A DNA stretch of 64,000 bases from Pyrus communis. Its lineage: Eukaryota > Streptophyta > Magnoliopsida > Rosales > Rosaceae. A program made the translations under genes and the position numbers. This document shows positions 46,860 to 57,927 of the stretch, in pieces. Each line of letters opens with the position of its first letter. The first letter of the stretch is position 1. The notes under the pieces are model-generated. The model did not search any database, had not been told where the DNA came from, and was given only the letters and a program-made list of their open reading frames with translations. The DNA lies in contig NC_084812.1 in NCBI RefSeq assembly GCF_963583255.1, positions 26,801,065-26,865,064 of the forward strand, written 5' to 3'.

Positions 46860-49800
46860 ATGGACAAGAGTTGGTTGACAATACCCCGAAATTTTGAAGC
46901 GTATACAACTGGAATTAATTTGTTTTTGGATCAAGCAGTTGCAAATGGTGTTGGTCCTGATAAGTTTAGATGTCCTTGCAAAAGATGTTGTAATCGATAT
47001 TCTTTTGTTAGGAACACCATTGTTGAACATCTCATATTGTATGATATGGATAAAGATTATAAAAACGCTTGTTGGCGACATCATGGCGAGCAAAACATTG
47101 GAGAGCAAAATGTGGGAATTGGAGAAGAAGAAACAGGAGATGAGGTGATTGGCATGCATGATTTTCTTAATGATGTATTTGTCCAACCATTAACAGAAGA
47201 AGGTGTTGGGCCATCTACTGAACCCCCTATTGGGGAAGGGCGTCCAGAAGAGGTGCAGACTTTTTTTAAGTTGCTTGAAGAGGCAGATCAAGATTTGTGG
47301 CCAGGTTGTAAGGAGTTTAAGAAATTGGAAGCAGTTGTAAGATTGTATCAGATCAAGTGTTTAGCGGGAATGCCTGACGAGATCTTCACCACTTTACTGG
47401 AGTTAATTAAAAGAATGTTGCCTGAAGGGGATTGTTTGCCTGAATCCTGTTATAAAGCAAAAAAACTTATAAATGACTTGGGGCTGTCGTATGTGAAAAT
47501 TGATGCATGTCCCAATGATTGCATGATCTATTGGAAAGATACTTCAGATTTGACCGTGTGCTCAGTTTGTGGTAAATCAAGATATAAAATTACCAATGCA
47601 GAGGATAGCTCGAGGAAAAAGGTCGCAGCTAAGGTTATGTGGTATTTTCCTTTAAAACCACGATTGCAACGCTTTTTTATGTCGAAGCATATGGCTGAAC
47701 ATATGAGATGGCATGCAACTGAATGTCCTAAGGATGAGTTTATGAGACATCCTTCAGATTCTCCCGCATGGAAGCATTTGGATAATTTATATCCGGATTT
47801 TGCGTCAGAAATTCGAAATGTCCGATTAGGGTTAGCCAGTGATGGATTTAATCCTTTTGGGAAAATGAGGAATGATCATAGCACATGGCCTGTGGTGCTT
47901 TCTGTTTATAATTTGCCACCTTGGATGTGCATGAAGCAACCAAATTTGTTATTGTCTTTGTTAATACCAGGACCGCGCAGTCCTGGTAAAGAGATTGATG
48001 TATACATGCGTCCATTGATTGACGAGCTGAATGAGTTGTGGGAGGTGGGCATTCCCACTTATGATGCGTTTTCCAACCAAAGTTTTACGATGAAGGCTGC
48101 CGTGTTATGGACCATAAGTGATTTTCCGGCTTATGGAATGTTGTCAGGATGGAGTACACATGGTTATAAAGCTTGTCCACATTGCATGCATGATAAAGAA
48201 TCTATTTACTTGCCAGCGAGTCGCAAGATTTGTTATATGGGGCATCGACGATTTCTTGAAGATAATCATAGGTTTCGAAGGCAAACCATCACTTTTAATG
48301 GTCGTCGAGAGCATCGTACTGCACCAAGGCAGTGGACTGGTTTACAATGTCTCGAAGAACTTTCTACATTGAGATTTACTTTTGGAAAACCAAACAAGGA
48401 TGCTTCAGTTGGGCAACGCAGAAGAAGAGCTTTGAGCAGTACAAGTAGTAACAGTCAGTGGAAGAAGAAATCGATTTTTTATGAACTACCTTATTGGAGG
48501 CATCTCTTGATTAGACACAATCTTGATGTTATGCATATCGAGAAGAATATATGTGACAGTGTGGTAGGAACATTGCTAGATATAGAAAAGTCTAAAGATG
48601 GATTGGCGGCACGTGCAGATCTTGAATTCTTGAACATAAGACATAGTCAACACCCACGTAGAGAAGGAAATAGAACATTTCGACCTCCAGCATTGTTCAC
48701 ATTGAAAAGAGAAGAAAAAACTGCGTTTTGTAAAGTATTGTCTACTATTCGGGTCCCAGATGGATATTCATCAAATCTGTCACGATGTGTGCACGTGAAT
48801 GAACGAAAAATACATGGGTTGAAAAGTCATGATTGCCATGTTTTAATGCAGCAGTTACTCCCGCTTGCAATACGCCCGGTTTTGCCTAAAGCTGTTACTA
48901 TGGTTTTATTAGAGTTGAGTGCAATTTTCAGACAGTTATGTAGTAAGAAGGAGTCTGAGGAAGGATTTAAGCAACTGAATTCAAGAATTGCCTTGACATT
49001 ATGTCAACTTGAGAAAATATTCCCTCCTGCATTTTTTGATATAATGGTGCACCTCCCAGTTCACTTGGCAGATGAAGCAGCGCTTGCAGGCCCTGTTCAA
49101 TATAGATGGATGTATCCAATTGAACGGTAATGAATAAATTTTTATAATTTTTTTACAATTGTAGTCATAACTTTAATTAATAATTATAATAATTTGTATT
49201 TCGTTTTATAATTGTAGGTATTTGCAAACACTGAAGCGCTATGTTCGTAATAAGGGTCGTCCTGAAGGTTCTATTGCTGAAGCATATTTGGTGGATGAGT
49301 GCTTGTCATTTTGTTCCATGTATCTTAGAGACGTTGAGTCTCGTCGTACCCGTAGAGGCCGAAATGAAGATGGGATTGGACGTGGAGTATCTGGTGGGTT
49401 ATCAATTTTTGACTCGAAAGGATGTTATATGGGTTCAGGAGAAAATGTGGAGCTCAATCTAAATGTTCTTGATCAGTGCCATAGATACATTCTAAATAAT
49501 TGTGATGAAGTTAGCCCATTTAGAAGGTAAGAATGTTTAATCATACGTCGAAATGTTTTATTGGTTTTCTTAACTTTGAAAAAATAATTATCTAAATTGG
49601 ACATAATTGTGTAGGCAACATGAAGAATTCTTGAAAACTAAATATCGTCGAGAAAGGTTAACTATGCGACAAATTAAAGAGCTAAGCAAGAAAGAATTTC
49701 CAGAATGGTTCAAGCAACATGTGAGTTGATATAATAATCATATTATTTATTTATTGTTTTGCATTTTAATTATAACATGTTTATAGTTATTTTGTCAATA

Positions 49801-50515
49801 TTTATCTTCATACTTATTACAGATGAATTCAAGATATGATGCTAATGACACATTGATATCTCAAGACTTGCATTGGCTAGCTAATTATCCTAGTAGGGTT
49901 GTGAGCAGATACAAAAGTCACATTGTTCATGGATTTAGATTTCGTATAAAATCTGTGGATGATAAGCATAAGAATCAAAACTGTGGTGTCTTTGTACCTG
50001 CAAATGTTCCTGGAGCAATTGGGCAAGTAAATTGTTATGGCAGAGTTGTAGATATGTTTGAGGTCAAATATTGTGGTCCTACTGAAGCAGGAGATAGGGG
50101 TCGAGCTGTGATGTTATTTAAGTGCGAATGGGTTAATAGTGAAAGTCCACGAGGAATGAAGACTGATCAATATGGATTTACTATGGTGAATTTCAATCAA
50201 TTGGGATTTAAAGAGGATCCTTTCATACTAGCATCACAAGCATTACAGGCATTTTACGTGGAGGACACGATTGAAAAAGATTGGCACGTAGTTGTTCGAA
50301 CTCAGCCAAGAGATTTATTTGACGTATTAGAGGATAGTGATGCTATTGATGATTATGACACGCCGAACTTGGATGATCGAATTCTTGATAATGAAAATTT
50401 TCATACAAGGGTTGGCGTGGAAGAGACTCCCTTTCTTGAATCATTAGCGTTGCCTACCGGGTTCGTTAATCATGCCAATACCGACGAAGAGCTAACAGAT
50501 GATGACAGGGAATAA
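46860..50515 (+). CDS. CACTA transposase, TnpD/TNP2 type (four coding exons, 1124 aa)
   Basis: Catalytic transposase expected to cut the CACTA ends. Exons are 46860-49126, 49218-49526, 49615-49720 and 49823-50515; the sum is 1125 codons with stop. A transposase-associated N-terminal domain covers residues 1-75 (MDKSWLTIPRNFEAY, then CPCKRCCNR). The TNP2 domain lies at about 298-570, with RNVRLGLASDGFNPFGKM, ACPHCMHD, and LIRHNLDVMHIEKNICDSVV. A DUF4218 segment lies at about 650-780 (GLKSHDCHVLMQQLLPLAIR, then QLEKIFPPAFFDIMVHL). A DUF4216 segment lies at about 945-1020 (NCGVFVPANVPGAIG and KCEWVN). No stop or frameshift interrupts it, which is unusual for a plant CACTA copy. Domain names are from family knowledge. 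Confidence 0.93.
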
Positions 50516-50619
50516 ATATATTAATTATTTTTTGTATTAATTAGACTTTGTTTTATTTTGTATGCTATGATATTGTATTATAAAATTATATTTCTGTTTT
50601 TTTTTTTTTTTTTTCCTTG

Positions 50620-50890
50620 ACATTCTGTCGCTTTTAACCGACGGCATTTTTCAGGTATGTCAGAATTGGCGTCGGTTTTAACCGACGCAACCCCAGCCTA
50701 TTTCGACGCAATGTTAAGCTTAGGACATGTGTGTCAGACTTGGCGTCGGTTTTAACCGACGCAACCGTAGCCTATTTCGACGCAATGTTAAGCTTAGGAC
50801 ATGTGTGTCAGACTTGGCGTCGGTTTTAACCGACGCAACCCTAGCCTATTTCGACGCAATATGAGACTATTTCGACGCAAGATACTTGTT
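50620..50890. repeat. Internal array of GTCGGTTTTAACCGAC palindromes on a 74-bp period
   Basis: GGCGTCGGTTTTAACCGACG occurs three times, starting at about 50668, 50742 and 50816. Each is followed by CAACC(C/G)(T/A)AGCCTATTTCG and ACGCAATGTTAAGCTTAGGA. An extra TGTCGCTTTTAACCGACGGC precedes them. The array starts about 100 bp after the transposase stop codon. Confidence 0.88.
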
Positions 50891-51146
50891 GTCAATCATA
50901 TGCATTACCCCTAATAATAATAATTATATATAATTATTTTTTATTATTTGCAGTTTTATAGCCTAAATATTAATAATTATATATTAATTTAATTGTTTTA
51001 CACCCCTAAAAACAATAATAATTATATATTAATTTAACTGTTTTACACCCCTATACGAATGCAATGAATGTTTTACACCCTAATAATAATAATTATATAT
51101 AATTATTTTTTATTATTTGTAGTTTTATACTAATTATAATAATTAT

Positions 51147-52444
51147 AAACTCTAAGTGTTAGCCAATCTATCGTTTTACGAATTCTCCAAAACTAATTTC
51201 AACGATCCAAACCGTCAAAATTGTTTGTATATGCTTGGAGATCACATCAGCAAAAAATCACAAAAAAAAAACATTCAGAGATCAAGTAACGGGACAAAGC
51301 TTTTCGACGGTTATAAACGAAAAATCACGATTTAACGGTTATTTTAACTCCGATTTAGATGATTTTTTATAACTACACTCCTTGACCCTATATGAATACA
51401 ATGAATGAATTCGATCTTCAATTTAAAATATTTACACAAGTGGATACCACAAAATCTTACGTTATACTTAATGAAAGTATAAATAAACTCTAAGTGTTAG
51501 CCAATCTATCGTTTTACGAATTCTCCAAAACTAATTTCAACGATCCAAACCGTCAAAATTGTTTGTATATGCTTGGAGATCACATCAGCAAAAAATCACA
51601 AAAAAAAAACATTCAGAGATCAAGTAACGGGACAAAGCTTTTCGACGGTTATAAACGAAAAATCACGATTTAACGGTTATTTTAACTCCGATTTAGATGA
51701 TTTTTTATAACTACACTCCTTGACCCTATATGAATACAATGAATGAATTCGATCTTCAATTTAAAATATTTACACAAGTGGATACCACAAAATCTTACGT
51801 TATACTTAATGAAAGTATAAATAAACTCTAAGTGTTAGCCAATCTATCGTTTTACGAATTCTCCAAAACTAATTTCAACGATCCAAACCGTCAAAATTGT
51901 TTGTATATGCTTGGAGATCACATCAGCAAAAAATCACAAAAAAAAAACATTCAGAGATCAAGTAACGGGACAAAGCTTTTCGACGGTTATAAACGAAAAA
52001 TCACGATTTAACGGTTATTTTAACTCCGATTTAGATGATTTTTTATAACTACACTCCTTGACCCTATATGAATACAATGAATGAATTCGATCTTCAATTT
52101 AAAATATTTACACAAGTGGATACCACAAAATCTTACGTTATACTTAATGAAAGTATAAATAAACTCTAAGTGTTAGCCAATCTATCGTTTTACGAATTCT
52201 CCAAAACTAATTTCAACGATCCAAACCGTCAAAATTGTTTGTATATGCTTGGAGATCACATCAGCAAAAAATCACAAAAAAAAAACATTCAGAGATCAAG
52301 TAACGGGACAAAGCTTTTCGACGGTTATAAACGAAAAATCACGAGTTAACGGTTATTTTAACTCCGATTTAGATGATTTTTTATAACTACACTCCTTGAC
52401 CCTATATGAATACAATGAATGAATTCGATCTTCAATTTAAAATA
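51147..52444. repeat. Tandem array of a 338-bp unit, about 3.8 copies
   Basis: The unit starts AAACTCTAAGTGTTAGCCAA. Matching positions recur at exactly 338 bp (51150, 51488, 51826, 52164) and the copies are almost identical; I noticed one change (CACGATTTAACGG to CACGAGTTAACGG in copy 4). The last copy is truncated near 52444. No coding capacity. Exact periodicity and identity imply recent amplification. Confidence 0.93.
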
Positions 52445-52553
52445 CAAAGAGTGACTCAACTCTTCTAAGCTTTCTAGGGTAATTAACTTTCCGATGTGGA
52501 GCAACTCTACATATCACCACACTTCCAACTTTGATTTGGGTTCAATGGTGTTT

Positions 52554-52855
52554 AATCCATTCTAGTAAATAACAACCAAATGTTATCAAATGTATCAAAA
52601 TAACAACAAATTAAAATAACAATTAGAGTGCAAAAAAAATTAATTTAACATAATATATTCTTATATTCCTAAATATTATAAGTTTAGGTTATATTTAATA
52701 TTGTTAATTTAACATAAATGCTTATAAATATTATTCATTCCATTTTCTCATAACAACTCAAATTATGTTCATCTAATCCATTCTAGTAAATAACAACAAA
52801 AAATTATCAAAATAACAACAAATTAAAATAACAATTACAGTGCAAAAAAAATTGA
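52554..52855 (-). repeat. Inverted relative of the leader-intron array
   Basis: TTCTAGTAAATAACAAC, TTAAAATAACAATTAGAGTG and TAACATAAATGCTTATAAAT are reverse complements of the units at 45521-46640. About one and a half units are present. The element could therefore fold on itself over several hundred bases when transcribed through. Confidence 0.75.
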
Positions 52856-53099
52856 TTCAACTTAATAAATTTATTTATTAAAATATTATATGACATAACA
52901 TAACTAATTATTTTTAAATTTTGGGTAAATTGATTGGCATGTCTAATTATTTATTAAAATATTATATGACATAACATAACTTAATAAATTTATTTATTTG
53001 TTCCTTTTTTTTTGGGAAGTACAAATTTTATTTTTATGTTCGGCGGGAGGTTTCCCGGTATTTTTTGCTTGGAATGGGTTGAATTGATTGGCATGTCAA

Positions 53100-53600
53100 C
53101 TTGGACTGGTTTTAATCGAGGCAAAATTATACATTTTCGAGACTAATTGAATGTCAGACGATTCTTATTTCGAAGCAAATGTTTTCATATTTCGACACAA
53201 ACTTTCTCTTATTAAAAACCTGTCAGGCTAACGTAGGTTAAAACCGACGCAATGTGACCTTATTTCGACGCAAAGGCATTTATGACTGAAACATGTCAGA
53301 CTTTCAGTCAAAACTATGTCAGGCTATAATATAGGTCGAATCAGATATAGTGGCGGTTTTAAGCGACACAAACCTGTGCTTATTTCGACGCTATGCAAGC
53401 TAACGTCGGTTTTAAACGACGCAGTAGGCCCTTATTTCGACGCTATGCAAGATAACGTCGGTTTAAAGCGACGCAATAGGCTTGCACTGACAAGTATAGC
53501 AGGCTTTATGTCAGGTTACGTGTGGGGAGGTTTAGTCAGTGATTGTGTCGGTTTTAAGCGACGTAATGTATTCATATTTCGACGCTAAGTTGTTATCCAT
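53100..53600. repeat. Second internal cluster of CGTCGGTTTTAAGCGACG-like motifs
   Basis: Motifs include GGCGGTTTTAAGCGACACAA, ACGTCGGTTTTAAACGACGC, ACGTCGGTTTAAAGCGACGC and GTGTCGGTTTTAAGCGACGT, alternating with TTATTTCGACGCTATGCAAG. The cluster ends about 130 bp before the start codon of the second transposon gene, so it may act as its promoter region. Confidence 0.82.
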
Positions 53601-53735
53601 ATTTAATTTCTGTCTCCCTTCACTTCCGTGTTCCACTTCTGTCTCTCCTCTCTATCACCCATTTCTGGCTTCCTCTTTCCCCCATTTCTAGCTTCCTCTT
53701 TCCCCCACTTCCTTCTCCTTCCATTAAGTTTTGCA

Positions 53736-55749
53736 ATGGATAATTCCCGTGAAGATCAACGTTCTGAGGAACTTCATTTGGAAGAGGACGAGGGTGATGC
53801 TGGTTCTTTTTTGAATTGTTATGAGTGTCAGTTTTTTTTTTTTTTTTGTTGTGTTTGAACGATTATTATTGCTAATCTGAAAATATACATTTGTTTCCTA
53901 CTTTTTAATTGTGTGTTTGTATTAACAAGGTACATCTCAACGGAGGCGTGGACCCTCAATTCCTAAATGGACGAAACAGCTTTGTTCGTTTGATTCGTCC
54001 GGAAAATGCATTAGTGATAACGCTAGTGCTTTTTCAAAACATGTAGCAGCGGAGGTTAGGGACTATAGAAATCTTCCGTTGGAGAAAGATTGGCGTAAGG
54101 TTACGGAAGAAGATAAGGAAGCTTTTTGGAATAGAATAAAGGTATATATAGATCTTTTTATTTTTAGTTGAAAATAGAAGAATAGGTCAATGATTGTAAT
54201 AATATTTGACTAGCGTGATTTTTTTTGTTTTTTGTTTTTATGTATGTAGGGAAGTATCTTTTTTGAAGATGCAGATATAGTAAAAATGCCTTTGATCCGT
54301 CATATGACGCTTAAGATTGCGGAGCATGCGCACAAAGAGTTTAGAAATAAGTTAAAAAAAAAGTATTATACTAAAAGAGCAGAACAGGTTCGCAGCGAGC
54401 CTCCTCCTGATGTGATTCCTACCCAGTGGAATGATTTGTTGGCATATTGGAATAGAGACAAAACAAAGGTAAACCCTACACGATTTATTTCGTTATAACT
54501 TTAAAGTTGCCTAATATAATCTTTTCTTTTTTCGTTCGTTTTTTTTCAGGAGGTTGCTGAAAAAAATAAGATTAATCGGGGATTGAAATCAATGAACCAT
54601 ACTACTGGTACAAAATCCTTTGCAAGAGTGCGGGAAGAATATGTATGGATTGTACATTTTCAAGAGATGATTAATTTTAAATAATTATATTTATTTTTAG
54701 TATGAGGTTTGCTTAATTTGTTTGTATGAAATTTTATTTTTGATAAAGCGGAAGAAGCATGGGAAAGAAGCAGATCCTGTAACCTTTTTTCGTGAATGTC
54801 ATACACGAAAAGATAAATCATGGATTGATGAAACATCGGAGCGTACAGGGGTAATTGATTTTTTCGTGTTAGTATTTGATTTTATTAGTATTTATTATCT
54901 ATAGCTTATTTTTCTGTTTTACGATTGAATTTTTGTTTTTAAAAATTGTAATGCAAGTCAACAATGGAGAGCAACCTGCAAACATTGATTGAGTCGGGCC
55001 AAGACGATAATGAAGATCTTAGGACCCAAGTTTATGTTGATACTATGGGTCCTGAGAGGTATAATAGAGTCAGAGGATACGGTCATGGTGTGACTCCTGA
55101 TATGGTGTCTTATGCATCTTCTGCATCTTCTACATCAATTTCCTCTAGGAGATCATCTAAGAGTTCAATGGCGTTGCTAATGACTCAAAATAATGAGTTG
55201 AAAATGAGAGACGAAAATAATAATAAACGGATTTCGGACCTGGAGAACAAGCAAAATCAGTTGTTTGCATGGTTTTTTCAAAGATTTCAGCCACAACCAC
55301 CATATAGCCCGGGAACCCAACAATCAGGCCACAGTCAACCTCCTCAACAGTCGGGCCAAAGTCAGCCTTCCCCTGCATATCCGTATGCTGGCAATAATCA
55401 GCAACCTCTATATCCTGTGTATCCGATGCCTGCGCAGCCCATGCCATACATGCAGCAGCCGCCCATGCCATACATGCAGCAGCCGCCCATGCCATACATG
55501 CAGCAGCCGCCTTATCAAGTGCCAGTATATCGACCTGAGATGGCTGCTCCTAGTGGATCTTTTCCTGAAGTTCCAGTTGGGGGGTTTTCTGGAATGCTTG
55601 CAGGTGTTGGATTTGATGTGGACTTGTCGAGGATTTTTGGATCAGATGGAGGATCTCAAGAAGGAGGATCTCAAGGAGGAGTATCTCAAGGAGAAGATTC
55701 TCAAGCAGAAGGATCTGGACGACGTTCAGGCGCAGATTCGGTTGGGTAG
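53736..55749 (+). CDS. CACTA second protein, Transposase_24/TnpA-like (six exons, about 494 aa)
   Basis: Putative DNA-binding accessory protein of the CACTA element. Exons are 53736-53802, 53930-54141, 54250-54468, 54550-54642, 54749-54850 and 54958-55749, giving 495 codons with stop. An alternative exon 1 end at 53826 keeps the frame and adds 8 residues; I cannot choose. The Ptta/En/Spm Transposase_24 region covers roughly residues 45-280: DYRNLPLEKDWRKVTEEDKE, KKKYYTKRAEQVRSEPPPDV, ARVREEYRKKHGKEADPVTF and DETSERTG. A coiled coil follows at about 301-335 (NNELKMRDENNNKRISDLEN). Then comes a Pro/Gln-rich part with three PMPYMQQP repeats and a Gly/Ser/Gln repeat tail (GGSQEGGSQGGVSQGEDSQ). 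No frameshift seen. Confidence 0.85.
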
Positions 55750-55799
55750 TTTAATTGGTTCTTTTTCTTGTCGGTTAAATACGACAGTATAATTGGTCT

Positions 55800-56470
55800 A
55801 TCTTTTTGTTTTTTTATGTTATGTTTGTAATGTCGGATTTAATGTTTGTTACGACGGACGACTTTTTGGATTTTATGTGAAATGTGAAATGTACAGTTTG
55901 GCACTATTGTTTTAGTTATTTATTTTCATTTTCGTTTTTTTATGTTATGTTTGTAATGTCGGATTTAATGTTTGTTACGACGGACGACTTTTTGGATTTT
56001 ATGTGAAATGTACAGTTTGGCACTATTGTTTTTGTTATTTATTTTCATTAATGTTTATTTTGATCTTAAAATTTATAATTTTTTTTGGTTGGAATTAATT
56101 GAAATTGCATGCAGTTGTTCATCCACTTTTATTATTATTAACAAATATAGTGTCGGTTAAGACCGTTACTAGTTTTTATATTTTATTTATTTAATTGTTA
56201 TCTAACGTCGGTTTAAGGAATATTTTATTTATTTCATTTTAATATAATGTCGCTTTAAAGCGACAGTATACTGCATACTTTATTATTAAATAGCTGATGC
56301 ACGTGTAAGTATGCGTCGCTAGTTTTTATATTTTATTTATTTCATTGTTATCTAACGTCGGTTTAAGGAATATTTTATTTATTTCATTTTAATATAATGT
56401 CGCTTTAAAGCGACAGTATATTGCATACTTTATTATTAAATAGCTGATCCACGTGTAAGTATGCGTCGCT
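55800..56470. repeat. Two tandem duplications downstream of the second transposon gene
   Basis: A block with TTTTTATGTTATGTTTGTAA and GTTACGACGGACGACTTTTT occurs at about 55812 and again at about 55938. A second block of about 150 bp (CTAGTTTTTATATTTTATTT, then TAACGTCGGTTTAAGGAATA) starts at about 56169 and 56319. Confidence 0.8.
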
Positions 56471-56625
56471 TTAAACCGACGTTAGGGTTAGTGTCGCTTT
56501 AAAGCGACACTGTGTAGTGGCGGATTAAGCTCAAAAAGCGACGCTGAAGCCCTTTTGCGACCCTAGCAATAGTGTCGCTATTGAAAAGCGACATTACATT
56601 ATGTAATGTCGGATTTGTGCCAAAT
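56210..56625. repeat. Right subterminal array of GTCGCTTTAAAGCGAC-type palindromes
   Basis: AATGTCGCTTTAAAGCGACA occurs twice, followed by GCGTCGCTTTAAACCGACGT, AGTGTCGCTTTAAAGCGACA and GTGTCGCTATTGAAAAGCGA. This matches the left subterminal array and places the motif within 500 bp of both ends. Confidence 0.85.
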
Positions 56626-57486
56626 TTTCGACAGAAAGTTGATTTCTCGTCGGTTTATCCTCCGCCGGTGATAGCATATATTGTAGTAGTGGAGATGTTG
56701 GTTTTGCCGTGGCGCAGCCCAAATGAGCCGTAAAACCACACAGACTACACGAATAGAGCCACTCTTTGTGGCCCACTCCGTTGCAGATATCACATATGAA
56801 GGTGTGGTTAAAACTTGCAGCACGAAATGAAAATGTGAGGTTGAGTTGGTGATGAGGGTGAGATTGGTGAGTGAGAAGCAATGGCATTGAAGCACAAGCT
56901 GTGTGGAGGTCAATGTTGCAAGCTCCACAATGGTAGGCAAAGCCATTTCCGTGCTTCATGCATGCATCACAACTGAAGGCCCCATCCGAGTATATTGGGG
57001 TTGGCAGCAGAGACAATACATGGTTTTTACGATCGCACGGATGAGTGATTTGCTGAGGCATTTCTGAACATGACATGTGGAGGAAATACCTGCATGGTGT
57101 GCAAGTGTAAATCCATCCACCTGCATCTGAGACGTCATTGAGTTTACAGCATGCACACAAGTCCTGCTGCAGGTTTGGGGTTTGCTGGGTGTGGTGAATG
57201 TTGGAAAGTTTTAGTGGATGTGGGTGGCTAAAATGTTGAAGATCGGGATTTGGCTGACCATTAAGCCTCATCTCTCCCTACCTCTTCAACAGAAATTTCT
57301 TTTTTTCTGATGATGTCTAGCTCCTTCTCTCTCAAACTTGTTGATTTGTAGGTTCTTATTTAACAATTAGTGTCCAAATTTGTACAAAAAGTCTAGCTAA
57401 TGCTAACCTAGTCAACTTAGCAATAACGTGACGGATATATATACCGGGTCAATACAATATATAAGTATTTACTTACTTTGAGTTAG

Positions 57487-57677
57487 TGCTCGTTTAGATG
57501 TATTTTTAAAATGACTTAAAGCGCTTTTAGATACAATATTTTTGAGTTGCAAAAGCACTAATTATATACTTCTTCTAAGAAATACTTTAAATGATTTTTT
57601 AATATTTACTAGCGTTTTTATTAAAAAATGTTTTCAAAAACGTTTTTAGTCATTTTAAAACACATTCAAACAAGCTT
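57487..57677. repeat. MITE with GCTTGTTTGAATGTGTTTTA-type ends
   Basis: The left end is GTGCTCGTTTAGATGTATTT then TTAAAATGACTT. The reverse complement of the right end is GCTTGTTTGAATGTGTTTTA then AAATGACTAAAA. The interior has AGCGCTTTTAGATAC and its inverted partner. It lies about 220 bp upstream of the split DC1 gene. Confidence 0.7.
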
Positions 57678-57927
57678 TTATTATGTTTTGTTACGATTAA
57701 TAATATGATATGTATTTGTATACATTGCATTTATATAAACAAATAAACTGGTGAGATATTTTCTTAATTAAAAATGAATTTAATTGGAAGGAATTTTCTG
57801 GTTGGGTGGCTCGCTCTTTCTCTACACATACTGAATTTAATGAAGCTCTGGAAGTCTAAAGACTCAGTCCTTCCCTGTTAATTTTTTCATCTAAGGCGAT
57901 GGTGCTGCTATTTTCTTATGAGGTATT

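Larger units (their letters stand above)
44668..56691 (+). mobile_element. Complete CACTA (En/Spm) DNA transposon, 12,024 bp
   Basis: The left end is CACTACTACAAAAGGACC. The right end, reverse complemented, is CACTACTACAATATATGC, an 11-bp terminal inverted repeat. The 3-bp target duplication GAG lies at 44665-44667 and 56692-56694. It carries two plus-strand genes: a TNP2-type transposase (46860-50515) and a Transposase_24 protein (53736-55749). Subterminal regions are packed with GTCGCTTTTAAGCGAC-like palindromes. Internal tandem arrays lie at 45521-46640, 50668-50890 and 51147-52444. Open coding frames and well-kept ends suggest a young, possibly autonomous element. Confidence 0.95.
44126..57271 (-). 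pseudogene. DC1-domain (cysteine/histidine-rich) gene split by a CACTA transposon
   Basis: The 5' half (57271-56692) encodes HFSHPHPLKLSN, then three C1-like modules: CACCKLNDVSDAGGWIYTCT, CDACMKHGNGFAYHCGACNI and CDICNGVGHKEWLYSCSLCG, ending CATAKPTS. The 3' half (44667-44126) continues in frame with PVQQTQAAHAQAAAAVGTQY and a tail of Gly/Gln-rich repeats (QLIQQIASGG-like units), ending SIDFFSGLGFF. Leaving out the element and one GAG copy gives 1119 nt, exactly 373 codons with stop and no internal stop. DC1 domains are plant zinc-binding modules of poorly known role. At present the 5' half reads into the transposon and stops at 56594, giving a 225-residue truncated protein. Confidence 0.9.

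Noticed and set aside
51147..52444. CRISPR-like or centromeric repeat
   Set aside because: The units are contiguous 338-bp tandem copies without spacers, inside a CACTA transposon in a plant genome, and far too few for a centromere.
55157..55792. Overlapping frames on both strands around 55.2-55.8 kb
   Set aside because: They mirror the PMPYMQQP and GGSQ repeats of exon 6 of the second CACTA protein, whose frame is supported by splice phase and family motifs.
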